A stretch of 34,016 bases of DNA from Alphaproteobacteria bacterium (GTDB lineage: Bacteria > Pseudomonadota > Alphaproteobacteria > Rhizobiales > Xanthobacteraceae): assembly GCA_016869215.1 (NCBI GenBank), contig VGEP01000049.1:1-34016 (forward strand), written 5' to 3'. The position numbers and the translations under genes were made by a program. The notes under the pieces were generated by a model that worked only from the letters and a program-made list of their open reading frames with translations, had not been told where the DNA came from and made no database searches. Shown here one piece after another: positions 24,544 to 33,866 of the stretch (the stretch's first letter is position 1; every line of letters starts with the position of its first letter).

Positions 24544-26145
24544 ATGCGCGCAATCGCCACGCTGATCGCCTTGATTCTGGGGGCCTCGCTGGCATTTGCC
24601 AGCGACGCGCGGATCGACTACGGCCCGATCAAGGCCGCGCCGAAGGCCAAAGCCGCCGCCAAATCGAAAGCCAAGGCAGCCGCCAAGCGCACTGCGAAGC
24701 CGGAACCCGCCAAGGCCGAGAAGAAGGCGGCGGCCAAAGACCAAAAGGCCAAGGCCCAGCCGGAAAAGACCCAACCCGACAAAGCGGAAGCCGCAAAGGC
24801 CGCGCCCGCCAAGCCGGAGCCTGCAAAGCCCGATCCCAAGGCCAAGACGGCCAAAGGCAAGCCCGATCCGGTGACGACCGGCGCGGTTGCGGCTGCAGCC
24901 AAGCCCGGAGGGATTGCCGAGACCTATGCCGCGCTGTCGCACACCGCGCGCGCCGCACTGCAATCCGACCTGAGCTGGTCCGGCGACTACGGCGGCCCGC
25001 TCGACGGCGTGTTCAGCGACCGGCTGGCCGACGCGGTCAAGGCGTACCAGAAGCGCCACAAGAGCAAGATCACCGGCGTGCTGAGCGCGCAGGAGCGCGA
25101 GGCGCTGTCCGCCGCCGTGCGCCCGCGGCAGGAGGACGTCGGTTGGCTGCTGGTCGAGGACCCGGTCACCGGCGCCCGCGTCGGCGTTCCCACAAAGCTT
25201 GCGACCGTGACTGCGCGCGCGCCGTCCGGCACGCGCTGGAGCTCCGAGCAGGGCCAGCTGCAGATCGAGACCTTCCGCATCGACACCGGCGCAGAGCTCG
25301 ACGCGCTGTTCGAGCAGCACAAGAAGGAAACCGCCCGGCGGAAGATCCGCTTCAGCGCCATGCGCGACGATTACTTCGTCGTTTCGGGGATGCAGGGCCT
25401 CAAGAAATTTCACACCCGAATCTATGCACGCAACGGCGACGTGCGCGGCCTGTCGATCCTCTACGATCAGGCGATGGAAGGCACCGTCGACCCGATGATC
25501 GTGGCGATGGCGAGCGCCTTTCAGCCTTACGCACGATTCACGGTGGCGAGTGTGGCCGGCGAGGCGCAGCGCAAGGTCGAATACGGCACCGCAATAGCGG
25601 CAAGCGCGGACGGCCATTTCATCGCAGCGCGCGCCATCGTCGATCGCTGCCAGGTGATCGCGATTGCCGGTCTCGGCAACGCCGAACGGCTGTTCGAGGA
25701 CAAGGATGCCGGACTGGCGCTGCTCCGCGTCTACGGCGCGCGCGATCTCAAGCCGATCGGGATTGCCCAAACGGGAGCGCCGCCGTCCGGCGCGGACGTC
25801 ACCCTGGTTGGCGTCGCCGATCCTCAATCGCAAGGCGGCCGCAATGTGGTGTCCGCGGTCGCGGCCAGGCTTGGCGGCGGCGCCAACGCCCTCGTGCTGC
25901 ACGGCGCGCCGGCACAAGGCTTCTCCGGCGCGGCGGCGGTCGACGCAAAGGGCCGATTCCTCGGCGTCGTGGTGCAGCGTCCGGCCGTGGTGGCGGGACC
26001 GGCGCAGCCGCCGCAAACCGCGCTGATTCCCGCCGAGCGCGTGCGTCATGCGCTGGCCGCCAACAACGTCGCGGCCGCAACCGCACATGCGGGTCTCGAC
26101 GCGGTCAAGAACGCAGCGCGGCGCGTAATCTGCGTCAGGAAGTAA
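24544..26145 (+). CDS. Peptidoglycan-binding protein with degenerate trypsin-like domain
   Basis: The 533-residue secreted protein has a signal peptide (residues 1-20), a Lys/Ala/Pro-rich low-complexity linker (about 28-122), a PG_binding_1-type domain (about 130-192, GPLDGVFSDRLADAVKAYQKRH), a middle domain of unknown kind (about 200-335), and a C-terminal trypsin-fold domain (about 345-500). In the last, S461 in QGFSGAAAVDAKG matches the nucleophile loop GNSGG, but the segment expected to read TNAHVV is AARAIVD, so the catalytic His is replaced by R363. The Asp segment DKDAGLALLRV is shifted. Peptidase activity is therefore doubtful. The start ATG 24544 gives a clean signal peptide; the longer upstream frame does not. 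Confidence 0.85.
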   Translation: MRAIATLIALILGASLAFASDARIDYGPIKAAPKAKAAAKSKAKAAAKRTAKPEPAKAEKKAAAKDQKAKAQPEKTQPDKAEAAKAAPAKPEPAKPDPKAKTAKGKPDPVTTGAVAAAAKPGGIAETYAALSHTARAALQSDLSWSGDYGGPLDGVFSDRLADAVKAYQKRHKSKITGVLSAQEREALSAAVRPRQEDVGWLLVEDPVTGARVGVPTKLATVTARAPSGTRWSSEQGQLQIETFRIDTGAELDALFEQHKKETARRKIRFSAMRDDYFVVSGMQGLKKFHTRIYARNGDVRGLSILYDQAMEGTVDPMIVAMASAFQPYARFTVASVAGEAQRKVEYGTAIAASADGHFIAARAIVDRCQVIAIAGLGNAERLFEDKDAGLALLRVYGARDLKPIGIAQTGAPPSGADVTLVGVADPQSQGGRNVVSAVAARLGGGANALVLHGAPAQGFSGAAAVDAKGRFLGVVVQRPAVVAGPAQPPQTALIPAERVRHALAANNVAAATAHAGLDAVKNAARRVICVRK

Positions 26146-26160
26146 TCGCCGCGGCGATTA
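26143..26160. terminator. Perfect 18-bp palindrome holding both convergent stop codons
   Basis: TAATCGCCG (26143-26151) and CGGCGATTA (26152-26160) form a perfect palindrome. Its first three bases are the stop codon of the + strand gene and its last three are the complement of the stop codon of the - strand gene. As RNA it would fold with a small CGCG loop, followed on the + strand by TTTG. It probably works as a compact two-way transcript end. Confidence 0.6.
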
Positions 26161-26931
26161 TTTGTTCTTGAACTTCGCCGGGCGCTTCTCGACGAAGGCG
26201 GCCATGCCTTCCTTCTGGTCTTCCGTCGCGAACAGCGCATGGAACACGCGCCGCTCGAACAGCACGCCTTCCGCCAGCGAGACCTCGAACGCCCGGTTGA
26301 CGGCCTCCTTGCCGGACAGCACCGACGGCAGCGACATCGAGGCGATGGTCTCGGCGGCCTTCATCGCCTCGTCCATCAGGTTTGCCAGCGGCACGACGCG
26401 CGCCACAAGCCCCGCGCGTTCGGCCTCCGCCGCGTCCATCATGCGTCCGGTCAGGATCAGGTCCATCGCCTTGGCCTTGCCGACCGCGCGCGTCAGCCGC
26501 TGCGTGCCGCCGTAGCCGGGAATGACGCCGAGCTTGATCTCGGGCTGGCCGAACCTGGCATTGTCGGCGGCGATGATGATGTCGGCCTGCATCGCGAACT
26601 CGCAGCCGCCGCCGAGCGCAAAACCGGCGACCGCCGCCACCACGGGCTTGCGGGCGCGCGCGATACCGTCCTCGTTGGCTCCGAAGTTGTTGAGAAAGGC
26701 GTCCATGTATTCCCGGTTGGCCATCTCCTTGATGTCGGCGCCGGCGGCAAACGCTTTCTCGTTGCCTGTGATCAGGATGCAGCCGATGTCGGGGCTGGCG
26801 TCGAACGCTCTGACCGCGGCGTTGAGCTCGGCGACCAGCGCCTTGTTCAGCGCATTGAGCACCTGCGGCCGGTTGAATCGGATGATGCCGACCCGGCCCT
26901 TGGTTTCGGTGAGAATGGTCTGATCGCTCAT
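26158..26931 (-). CDS. Enoyl-CoA hydratase (crotonase family)
   Basis: The enzyme adds water to trans-2-enoyl-CoA in beta-oxidation. The 257-residue protein has the crotonase fold with the oxyanion-hole segments [11 protein letters not shown] (about 60-70) and [17 protein letters not shown], and both catalytic glutamates, E111 (GGGCEFA) and E131 ([20 protein letters not shown]). The C-terminus [10 protein letters not shown] is typical. The start is ATG 26931 ([15 protein letters not shown]) with GGAGG about 10 bases upstream; the longer frame to 27036 reads into mutM. It lies 17 bp behind mutM and is probably co-transcribed, a pairing common in rhizobia. Confidence 0.95.
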   Translation of the reverse strand: MSDQTILTETKGRVGIIRFNRPQVLNALNKALVAELNAAVRAFDASPDIGCILITGNEKAFAAGADIKEMANREYMDAFLNNFGANEDGIARARKPVVAAVAGFALGGGCEFAMQADIIIAADNARFGQPEIKLGVIPGYGGTQRLTRAVGKAKAMDLILTGRMMDAAEAERAGLVARVVPLANLMDEAMKAAETIASMSLPSVLSGKEAVNRAFEVSLAEGVLFERRVFHALFATEDQKEGMAAFVEKRPAKFKNK

Positions 26932-26948
26932 GAGATCGCGCCTCCGCG

Positions 26949-27830
26949 CTATTTCTGGCACACCGGACAATAGAACGTCGAGCGCCCGGTCTGCACGATG
27001 CGCCTGATCGTGCCGCCGCAGCCGCGCGTGGGGCACCGCTCGCCCTCGCGGTCGTAGACCCGGAAAGTGTGCTGGAACATCCCGAGCTCACCCGAGGTCT
27101 GGCGGTGATCGCGCAGCGACGAGCCGCCGGCCGCGATCGCGTCGTTCAGCACCGCGCGGATGGCGTCCACCAGCGCCACGGTGCGCGGCTGCGGCGCGCC
27201 GGTGCGCTTGGCGAGCGCCGAGGCCATGCGCTTCGGCGAAATGTGCGCGCGGTGCAGCGCCTCGCAGACGTAGATGTTGCCGAGGCCGGCGACGATGCGC
27301 TGGTCGAGCAGCGCGGCCTTGACGCTGGTGCGCTTGCCCTGGCAGGCGCGCGCCAGCATCGCGGCGTCGAATTCGTTGCCGAGCGGCTCCGGCCCGAGCG
27401 CGCGCAGCAGCGGCTCGTCGTCGAGCTTTGAGCGCGGGATCAGCTTCATGCAGCCGAAGCGGCGCGGATCGTTGAACGCCACCGTCGCGCCCGACGACAT
27501 GCGGAACACGACATGATCGTGCGCGCCGAAATTGGAGCGCTCGTGATAATAGGCGCCGGGCGCCGCCTCCTTGCCGTCGCGCATGACACGGAACGAGCCC
27601 GACATGCCGAGATGCATCAGCAGCACGTCGCCGGACGACAGGTCGGCGAGCAGATATTTGGCGCGGCGGCCAAGCCCGGTAACGGTCTGGCCCTGAAGCC
27701 TTTTCGCGAAATCCTTCGGCAGCGGCCAGCGCAGGTCGCCGCGATGCGCCACCACGGCGTCGAAGCGCGCGCCTTCCATGGCGGGCACGAGTCCGCGGCG
27801 GACTGTTTCGACTTCGGGAAGTTCGGGCAT
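26949..27830 (-). CDS. mutM: Formamidopyrimidine-DNA glycosylase (Fpg)
   Basis: MutM removes 8-oxoguanine and formamidopyrimidines and cuts the DNA at the abasic site. The 293-residue protein begins [14 protein letters not shown], where Pro2 is the catalytic amine and Glu3 assists. The helix-two-turn-helix reads [26 protein letters not shown]. The zinc finger at the end has four Cys: [10 protein letters not shown]...FYCPVCQK. The length is normal. The VOC gene lies upstream on the same strand with 14 bp between, so the VOC protein, mutM and echA-like genes may be one transcript. Confidence 0.97.
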   Translation of the reverse strand: MPELPEVETVRRGLVPAMEGARFDAVVAHRGDLRWPLPKDFAKRLQGQTVTGLGRRAKYLLADLSSGDVLLMHLGMSGSFRVMRDGKEAAPGAYYHERSNFGAHDHVVFRMSSGATVAFNDPRRFGCMKLIPRSKLDDEPLLRALGPEPLGNEFDAAMLARACQGKRTSVKAALLDQRIVAGLGNIYVCEALHRAHISPKRMASALAKRTGAPQPRTVALVDAIRAVLNDAIAAGGSSLRDHRQTSGELGMFQHTFRVYDREGERCPTRGCGGTIRRIVQTGRSTFYCPVCQK

Positions 27831-27844
27831 GGACGATTTTCAGG

Positions 27845-28228
27845 TTAGACAGCGGGCTTTTCGACCGGCTCGCCGAACACGATGCGGTTGTTGAACGGAT
27901 CGACCACGGCCACCTCGAGCATACCCCAATCCTGCCGCTGCAGGCCGGGCCGGTTGTGGCGATACTTCTTGTCGTTCAATTCGCGGTGCAGGTCCTCGAC
28001 GCCGGACGAATAGACGTAAGCCACCGAGCCCGGGGTGCCGTCGCCGTGGTGTTCGCTCAGATGAAATGCGACGTCGCCGCGCGACACCTGCATATAGACC
28101 GGTCCGCCCGGCTCGAAGCTGTTTTCCCAATCGACCTTGAAGCCGAGGAAACCGACATAGAACTCCTGCGCCTTCTCCAGCGAATAGATGCGGAAGACCG
28201 GGACGGCGCGGCGGAACGCGATGCTCAT
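27845..28228 (-). CDS. Glyoxalase/bleomycin-resistance (VOC) superfamily protein
   Basis: The 127-residue protein has the paired beta-alpha-beta-beta-beta units of the vicinal oxygen chelate fold: [25 protein letters not shown] in the first half and [47 protein letters not shown] in the second. Such proteins may be lyases, dioxygenases or antibiotic-binding proteins, and the reaction cannot be told here. The start is taken at 28228 ([12 protein letters not shown]) because AAGGA lies at proper spacing; an ATG at 28252 is possible. It is divergent from ubiE over 115 bp. Confidence 0.85.
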   Translation of the reverse strand: MSIAFRRAVPVFRIYSLEKAQEFYVGFLGFKVDWENSFEPGGPVYMQVSRGDVAFHLSEHHGDGTPGSVAYVYSSGVEDLHRELNDKKYRHNRPGLQRQDWGMLEVAVVDPFNNRIVFGEPVEKPAV

Positions 28229-28343
28229 TTCCGAAATTCCTTGCAGGGACACGGCACCCGGAAATCCAGCCGGGAAGCCGGTTTTCGGGGCCTTTGTAGC
28301 GCCCTCCGCCGGGGCGCGCTATCGTCCGGCCGACAGGACAGAC

Positions 28344-29102
28344 ATGACCGACCGCGTTGAAAAACAGGCCGATTTCGGCTTCCGCAAGGTGCCGCTCGCC
28401 GACAAGCAGGGGCTGGTCGACGATGTGTTTCATTCGGTCGCGCGCCGCTACGACCTGATGAACGACCTGATGTCCGGCGGCCTGCACCGGGCCTGGAAGG
28501 AGGCGCTGGTCACGGCGGTCAATCCGCCGCGCGGGGATACGGCGTTCGCCGTGCTCGACCTCGCCGGCGGCACCGGCGACGTGGCGCTGCGCATCGCGGA
28601 CGCGGGCGGCCCCGGCACCAGCATCACCGTCGCCGACATCAACGTGGAGATGCTCGCGGTCGGGCGCGAGCGCGCTGCGGCCGCCGGCCGCGGCATCGAA
28701 TTCGTCGAGGCCAACGCCGAGGCGCTGCCGTTCCCCAACCGCAGCTTCGACGCCGTCACCATCGCCTTCGGCATCCGCAACGTGCCGCGGATCGAGGTGG
28801 CGCTTTCCGAGGTGCATCGCGTGCTGCGTCACGGCGGGCATTTCCTATGCCTGGAATTTTCCTCGGTCGAGGTGCCCGGGCTCGACCGGCTCTACGACGC
28901 CTATTCGTTCAACGTCATCCCCGCCGTCGGCCGCGCGGTGACGGGCGACGCCGAGGCTTACCGCTATCTCGTGGAATCGATCCGGCGCTTCCCGCGCCTC
29001 GAGGCCTTCGCCGGCATGATCCGCGGCGCGGGCTTCCGCCGCGTCTCGTTCTCGCGCATGACCGGCGGCGTGGTCGCGCTGCATTCCGGCTGGCGGCTGT
29101 GA
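28344..29102 (+). CDS. ubiE: Ubiquinone/menaquinone C-methyltransferase UbiE
   Basis: UbiE is the S-adenosylmethionine-dependent methyltransferase for the carbon-methylation step of ubiquinone synthesis. The 252-residue protein has the SAM-binding motif [17 protein letters not shown] near residue 70, and the family signatures [24 protein letters not shown] (about 29-52), [25 protein letters not shown] and [29 protein letters not shown]. The ATG at 28344 gives the standard N-terminus; the frame open further upstream is not protein-like. Its TGA overlaps the ubiB start by four bases. Confidence 0.97.
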   Translation: MTDRVEKQADFGFRKVPLADKQGLVDDVFHSVARRYDLMNDLMSGGLHRAWKEALVTAVNPPRGDTAFAVLDLAGGTGDVALRIADAGGPGTSITVADINVEMLAVGRERAAAAGRGIEFVEANAEALPFPNRSFDAVTIAFGIRNVPRIEVALSEVHRVLRHGGHFLCLEFSSVEVPGLDRLYDAYSFNVIPAVGRAVTGDAEAYRYLVESIRRFPRLEAFAGMIRGAGFRRVSFSRMTGGVVALHSGWRL

Positions 29103-30661
29103 TCGCGGCGATTTCCCACCTCGCCCGTCTCGCTCGCGCCGGCTTCGTGTTCGCGCGCGAGGGCGTGCTGGCGATTGCCGAGCCGGCGCCACTGCCTGCG
29201 CCCGCGCGCGCGGCGCTGAAGATCGCACGGCTGATCGAACGCCCGACCGGCGACAGCGCCAGGCATCGCCTGTCCACCGCGCTGACGCGGCTTGGACCGA
29301 CCTATGTGAAGCTCGGTCAGTTCCTGGCCACGCGGCCCGACGTGGTCGGCGTCGCGCTGGCTCGCGATCTCGAAACCCTGCAGGACAAACTGCCGCCGTT
29401 TCCGCAGGCCGAAGCGGAAGCCACCATCGAAGCCGCGCTCGGAAAATCGCTGACCGAAATTTATGCGTCTCTGGGACCAGCCGTTGCGGCGGCCTCCATC
29501 GCGCAGGTCCATCGTGCGGAGCTCGACACCCCCGAGGGACGCAAGGCCGTGGCGGTGAAGGTGCTTCGGCCCGGCATTGAGCGGCGCTTCCGGGTCGATC
29601 TCGACGCCTTCACCTTTGCAGCAAGACGCGCCGAGTCGATGTCCGCCGAAGCACGGCGGCTGCGGCTGATGGAGGTGGTCGCGACGCTGCGCCGCTCGGT
29701 GTGGATCGAGATGGACCTGCGGCTCGAAGCCGCCGCACTCTCGGAGATGGCGGAGAACACCAAGGCCGACGCCGGCTTCCGCGTCCCCGCGGTCGACTGG
29801 GACCGCACCGCCAAGGACGTGCTGACGCTGGAATGGATCGACGGCACGCCGCTCAACGACCGCGCCGCGCTGGAAGCCAAGGGCTTCGACCTGCCGCAGC
29901 TTGCGCGCGCGGTGATTCAGAGCTTCCTGCGGCACGCGCTGCGCGACGGCTTCTTCCACGCCGACATGCACCCGGGCAACCTGTTCGTGGACGCCGACGG
30001 CCGACTGGTCGCGGTCGACTTCGGCATCATGGGCCGGCTCGGACCGAAGGAGCGGCGTTTCCTCGCCGAGATTCTCTACGGCTTCATCACCCGCAACTAC
30101 AAGCGCACCGCCGAGGTGCATTTCGAGGCCGGCTATGTGCCGCCGCACCATTCGGTCGAAGGCTTCGCGCAGGCGATCCGCGCCATCGGCGAGCCGATCC
30201 ACAACCGCAAGGCCGAAGACATTTCGATGGCGAAACTGCTGACGCTGCTGTTCGAGGTCACCGGCCTGTTCGACATGAAGACGCGGCCCGAGTTGCTGAT
30301 GCTGCAGAAGACCATGGTGGTGGTGGAAGGCGTGGCGCGCTCGCTCGATCCAAAGCTCGACATGTGGACCGTGTCGGAACCCGTCGTACGCGAATGGGTC
30401 GAGCGCCATCTCGGACCCGCAGGCCGGATCGAGGACGCCGCCGGAAGCGCGGCAGGCTTCCTTGCAGGCGTGCCGTCGCTGATGTCGCGCGGTGCGGTGC
30501 TGGTCGAGCAGCTCGACGCGGTCACTCGCGACGGTCTCGTGCTCGCGCCGGAAACGGTCGCTGCAATCGGCGCAGCCGAAGCGCGCAGGAACCGCTGGAC
30601 CGCGGTCGCACTCTGGGCCATCGCCGCGCTGCTGGCGTGGATCGTGCTGACGAGCGGTTAG
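29099..30661 (+). CDS. ubiB: UbiB/ABC1/ADCK-family atypical kinase for ubiquinone synthesis
   Basis: UbiB is an ATP-binding membrane-associated protein needed for ubiquinone synthesis. The 520-residue protein has the family KxGQ motif ([14 protein letters not shown]71), the Ala-rich loop [13 protein letters not shown] that replaces the usual P-loop, the HADMHPGN catalytic loop and VDFGIMG metal-binding motif. A hydrophobic C-terminal helix ([21 protein letters not shown]) anchors it in the inner membrane. The start is GTG 29099, which overlaps the ubiE TGA by four bases (GTGA), an indication of coupled translation. In many relatives coaBC follows; here a TRAP transporter does. Confidence 0.96.
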   Translation: MIAAISHLARLARAGFVFAREGVLAIAEPAPLPAPARAALKIARLIERPTGDSARHRLSTALTRLGPTYVKLGQFLATRPDVVGVALARDLETLQDKLPPFPQAEAEATIEAALGKSLTEIYASLGPAVAAASIAQVHRAELDTPEGRKAVAVKVLRPGIERRFRVDLDAFTFAARRAESMSAEARRLRLMEVVATLRRSVWIEMDLRLEAAALSEMAENTKADAGFRVPAVDWDRTAKDVLTLEWIDGTPLNDRAALEAKGFDLPQLARAVIQSFLRHALRDGFFHADMHPGNLFVDADGRLVAVDFGIMGRLGPKERRFLAEILYGFITRNYKRTAEVHFEAGYVPPHHSVEGFAQAIRAIGEPIHNRKAEDISMAKLLTLLFEVTGLFDMKTRPELLMLQKTMVVVEGVARSLDPKLDMWTVSEPVVREWVERHLGPAGRIEDAAGSAAGFLAGVPSLMSRGAVLVEQLDAVTRDGLVLAPETVAAIGAAEARRNRWTAVALWAIAALLAWIVLTSG

Positions 30662-30767
30662 ATGTCTCGCCATCCGGTGGAATGCGGATGAACTTGCCGC
30701 AAGCCGAGACGCGGCATGGTGCGGTGCGGGTGTGAGCCTTGCGGCGATTTCGCTCGCGCCCGCAATC

Positions 30768-30797
30768 TTGACAAGGCAAAGCGGCCAACCGGAGAAT
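30768..30797 (+). promoter_or_regulatory. Candidate sigma-70 promoter for the TRAP operon
   Basis: TTGACA (30768-30773) matches the -35 consensus exactly, and GAGAAT (30792-30797) matches the -10 at four of six positions with an 18-bp spacer. It lies 119 bp before the first TRAP gene in a 254-bp gap that holds no gene I can support. No operator was recognised. Confidence 0.45.
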
Positions 30798-30915
30798 TTG
30801 CCGAGCTTTCCGGCGTGTGCGACGCTGCAAGGCGAATGGCGAGCCTACGCCGCGGGCCGAGCCAGAACCACGATAACGCGGCCGTTCCGAAATCGCGGAA
30901 TTCCGGGAGGATATC

Positions 30916-31905
30916 GTGAGAAATCGAATCCAGAAGTGCGCCTTCGCCGCCGTTGTCGCCATCGGATTGACGCCTGCCGCGCAGGCCGCCGAATTAAGGT
31001 TCGCGACCGGGTTTCCCGCGAGCCATCTCCTGCAAAAGAACGTGTGGGAACCGTGGGCTGCCGAGGTCGCCAAGCGCAGCAACGGCTCGCTGACGATCCG
31101 CATGTTCCCGGGCGGCGCGCTCGGGCCCGCGCCGGCCACGTTTCAGCGCGTGAAAGCCGGCGTCGCCGACATCGGCTACAGCCTGCAGGGCTTCACGTCG
31201 GACCAGTTTCCGCGCACGCTGCTGGTCGAAATCCCCGACGTCGCGCGCAACAACGTCACTGCCACGCGCAAGATGTGGGCGGCCTACGACCTGCTCAAGG
31301 ACGACTACCAAGGCGTCAAGGTCATCGGGCTGCTCTCGACCGGACCGAACGTCATCGTGACGCGCGACAAGCTGGTGCGCGTGCCCGAGGACATCCGCGG
31401 CCTTCGGTTGCGCGTGCCTTCGAAGCTTCTCGGCGATGTGCTCGGCTCGATGGGCGCGAGCCCGGTGTTCATGAACATCACCGAGGTCTACAACGCGGTG
31501 CAGACCGGCGTGCTGGCGGGCATCACCACGGGCACGAGTGCGATCCGCGGCTTCAAGCTCGGCGAGGTCATCAAGTATTACAACGACTACGAATTCGGCG
31601 TGTCGCCGCAGTTCGTGGTGATGAACCAGGCGAGCTACGACAAGCTGTCGCCCGAGCACAAGAAGATTATCGACGAGACCACCGGGCTGAACTTCAGCCT
31701 CAGGGGCGCGAAGGTCTATGACGACGAGGCCGTCATCCAGCTCAAGGAAGAGGTGGACCGCGGCCGTGGCCAGGCCATCAAAGTCAGCGCGGCCGAGCGC
31801 GCCCTGTGGGACAAGGCGATCAAGCCGGCGATGGACAAGGCGATCGCCGAGCGTAAAGGCATCGACACCCAGAAGATCATCGGTGCGCTTCGAGCGGCGA
31901 AGTAG
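30916..31905 (+). CDS. dctP: TRAP transporter periplasmic binding protein (DctP family)
   Basis: DctP-type proteins bind organic anions in the periplasm and hand them to the DctQM membrane complex. The 329-residue protein has a signal peptide (MRNRIQKCAFAAVVAIGLTPAAQA, cut near 24) and the family features ELRFATGFPASHLLQKNVWEPWAAEVAKRS, RGLRLRVPSKLLGDVLGSMGASPVFMNITEVYNAVQTGVLAG, with the Arg of LRVP where relatives bind the carboxylate. It starts at GTG 30916 with GGGAGG (30905-30910) upstream. dctQ and dctM follow. The ligand is unknown; the symbol denotes family only. Confidence 0.92.
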   Translation: MRNRIQKCAFAAVVAIGLTPAAQAAELRFATGFPASHLLQKNVWEPWAAEVAKRSNGSLTIRMFPGGALGPAPATFQRVKAGVADIGYSLQGFTSDQFPRTLLVEIPDVARNNVTATRKMWAAYDLLKDDYQGVKVIGLLSTGPNVIVTRDKLVRVPEDIRGLRLRVPSKLLGDVLGSMGASPVFMNITEVYNAVQTGVLAGITTGTSAIRGFKLGEVIKYYNDYEFGVSPQFVVMNQASYDKLSPEHKKIIDETTGLNFSLRGAKVYDDEAVIQLKEEVDRGRGQAIKVSAAERALWDKAIKPAMDKAIAERKGIDTQKIIGALRAAK

Positions 31906-31953
31906 CGGCGCAAGCCGCCACCGTTGCATCGTCCGACCGGAACCGCCGGCCCC

Positions 31954-32454
31954 ATGCACGCTTTCGAAAAGGCTCTGGGCACGATCGCGACCGCCGCCGG
32001 CGCTGCCGGCGGCATCGCACTGGTCGGATTGATGCTCACGACGGTGGTCGACGTCACGCTGCGTTCGACGCTCAATCTGGCGTTTCTCGGCGTGACCGAA
32101 ATCACCGAACTGGGCCTCGTGGTGGTCGCCATCTGCGGCATCGCCTATTGCGGCTGGACCGGCGGACACATTGCACTGGAGCTCGGCGAGAGCTTCGTTC
32201 CGCCGGCGATCTGGAAGGCGTCACAGATTGTCATGCTGCTGTTGTCGGCGGTCGCCGCGGCCGCCGTGATGTTCTACAGCGCGCATGAGGCCGTCGCGGT
32301 GTACGGACGCAGCGCGCGCACCAACCTGCTGCAAATCGCAGAGTATCCCTTCTACACCATCGTCGCGCTGGGCTTCCTGATCTACACGGCCATCCTGCTG
32401 GTCAGGGCCTGCTCCGGAAACGTCGCCGGCGAACCGGACAGGCCGCGCGAATGA
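31954..32454 (+). CDS. dctQ: TRAP transporter small permease (DctQ family)
   Basis: The small membrane subunit joins the binding protein to the large DctM subunit. It has 166 residues and four hydrophobic helices (about 11-35, 48-70, 88-110, 128-152), with the family segment GVTEITELGLVVVAICGIAYCGWTGGHIALEL. The start is set at ATG 31954; the frame also opens at TTG 31924, but the additional ten residues are not helix-like. The stop overlaps the dctM start by four bases (ATGA), indicating coupled translation. Confidence 0.9.
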   Translation: MHAFEKALGTIATAAGAAGGIALVGLMLTTVVDVTLRSTLNLAFLGVTEITELGLVVVAICGIAYCGWTGGHIALELGESFVPPAIWKASQIVMLLLSAVAAAAVMFYSAHEAVAVYGRSARTNLLQIAEYPFYTIVALGFLIYTAILLVRACSGNVAGEPDRPRE

Positions 32455-33755
32455 GCCCCACGGCCGCCGGCGTCCTGGGCCTCGCCGCCCTGTTCGTGCT
32501 GTTCTTCTTCCGCATGCCGATCGGAATTTCGATGCTGCTGGTCGGCGGCATCGGATTCGCGTCGCTGGTCAACTGGCCGGCCGCGTCGTCGCTGCTCGGC
32601 TCCGAGGCGTATCATGTCACGTCGAACTATGCGCTGAGCGTCATCCCGCTGTTCGTTCTGATGGGGCACTTCGCGACGCTGTCGGGCATGGCGCGCGATT
32701 TCTACGCCGCGGCCTATGCGTGGATCGGCCATTGGCGCGGCGGGCTCGCCGGCGCGACCATCGCCGCATGCTCGGGGTTCTCGGCGCTGTCGGGTTCCTC
32801 GGTCGCGACCGCCGCCACCATCGGCCAGGTCGCGCTGCCGGAAATGCGGCGCTACCGCTACAACAACCGGCTTGCGACCGGCGCGGTCGCCGCCGGCGGC
32901 ACGCTCGGCATCCTGATCCCGCCAAGCGCCGGCATGGTGGTCTACGCCATCCTCACCGAGCAATCGATCGGCCGGCTGTTTCTCGCCGGCGTGCTCCCCG
33001 GCCTGTTGCTGACGGCTATGTTCCTGCTGACGATTCTGATCGTCTGCGCGATGTATCCGTCCTACGGCCCGCCCGGCGAGCGCCTGCTTCGCGCGGAGCG
33101 GCTGCGCGCCACGCTGCGGGCGGTACCGATGTTCGCCATCGTGCTGCTGACCATCGGCGGCATCTACGTCGGATTGTTTACCCCGTCGGAAGCGGCGGCG
33201 GTCGGCGCGTTTCTCGCCATGCTGCTCGCCGGCGTGCGCGGCGCGCTGTCGGTCCGGGCCTTCTTCAAGGTGCTGCTTGAGACGGTGCGCACCTCCGGCC
33301 TGATCTTCCTGATCCTGATCGGCGCCACGCTGTTCTCGCAATTCATCGCAGTGACGCAGATTCCGGCGAACCTCACCGAGTTCCTGGTCGGACTGAACCT
33401 GCCGAAGATCGTCGTTCTGACGATCATTCTCGCAACCTACATCGTGCTCGGCATGTTCATGGAAGGGTTCGCCATGATGGTGCTGACTCTCCCGGTGGTG
33501 TTCCCGATCGTCACCGCGCTCGGCTACGACCCGATCTGGTTCGGCGTGATCATGGTGATCGTGCTGGAGATGGGGCTCATCAGTCCGCCGGTCGGCGTCA
33601 ACGTGTTCGTGGTGAAAGGTGTGGCGGGCGACGTGCCGATGAACGAAATCTTCGCCGGCATCCTGCCGTTCTGGGCCGCCATGATCGTCACCATCGCGGT
33701 GCTGGTGGTGTTGCCGGAGATCGCACTGATGCTGCCGAACTCGATGATCCGATAG
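32451..33755 (+). CDS. dctM: TRAP transporter large permease (DctM family)
   Basis: DctM forms the sodium- or proton-coupled transport channel of the TRAP system. The 434-residue protein has about 12 membrane helices. Family segments are FSALSGSSVATAATIGQVALPEMRRYRY, AAGGTLGILIPPSAGMVVYAILTEQSIGRLFLAG, YVGLFTPSEAAAVGAF, and GLISPPVGVNVFVVKGVAGDVPMNEIFAGILPFW near the end. The length is normal. The ATG at 32451 overlaps the dctQ stop. It ends the operon; no strong terminator was seen in the 111 bp that follow. Confidence 0.95.
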   Translation: MSPTAAGVLGLAALFVLFFFRMPIGISMLLVGGIGFASLVNWPAASSLLGSEAYHVTSNYALSVIPLFVLMGHFATLSGMARDFYAAAYAWIGHWRGGLAGATIAACSGFSALSGSSVATAATIGQVALPEMRRYRYNNRLATGAVAAGGTLGILIPPSAGMVVYAILTEQSIGRLFLAGVLPGLLLTAMFLLTILIVCAMYPSYGPPGERLLRAERLRATLRAVPMFAIVLLTIGGIYVGLFTPSEAAAVGAFLAMLLAGVRGALSVRAFFKVLLETVRTSGLIFLILIGATLFSQFIAVTQIPANLTEFLVGLNLPKIVVLTIILATYIVLGMFMEGFAMMVLTLPVVFPIVTALGYDPIWFGVIMVIVLEMGLISPPVGVNVFVVKGVAGDVPMNEIFAGILPFWAAMIVTIAVLVVLPEIALMLPNSMIR

Positions 33756-33806
33756 GCGGCAGCGGCCCCTCTGCGACCGGCATTGCAAGCCTGCCCAGGG
33801 CGGCTT

Positions 33807-33834
33807 ATGATTGCAGTGATATCAATGCAATCAT
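33807..33834. promoter_or_regulatory. 28-bp operator-like palindrome before the antitoxin gene
   Basis: The arms ATGATTGCA (33807-33815) and TGCAATCAT (33826-33834) pair perfectly, and the centre TGATATCA is itself a palindrome, so 13 of 14 base pairs are symmetric. A strongly A/T-rich stretch (33834-33850, with TATAAA at 33838-33843) follows, which would suit a -10 region. Toxin-antitoxin operons of the FitAB/VapBC type are self-repressed through such dyads; that assignment is inference. Confidence 0.65.
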
Positions 33835-33866
33835 TTTTATAAATATATGAAATACCAGGATAATCT

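Noticed and set aside
24448-26088. 546-codon - strand frame opposite the peptidoglycan-binding protein
   Set aside because: Gly/Leu-rich part is the complement of the Lys/Ala linker; no domain.
28964-30673. 569-codon - strand frame opposite ubiB
   Set aside because: Antisense to a certain gene; no motif.
30716-30919. 67-codon + strand frame in the ubiB-dctP gap
   Set aside because: No ribosome site, no protein-like features, and it runs through the likely TRAP promoter.
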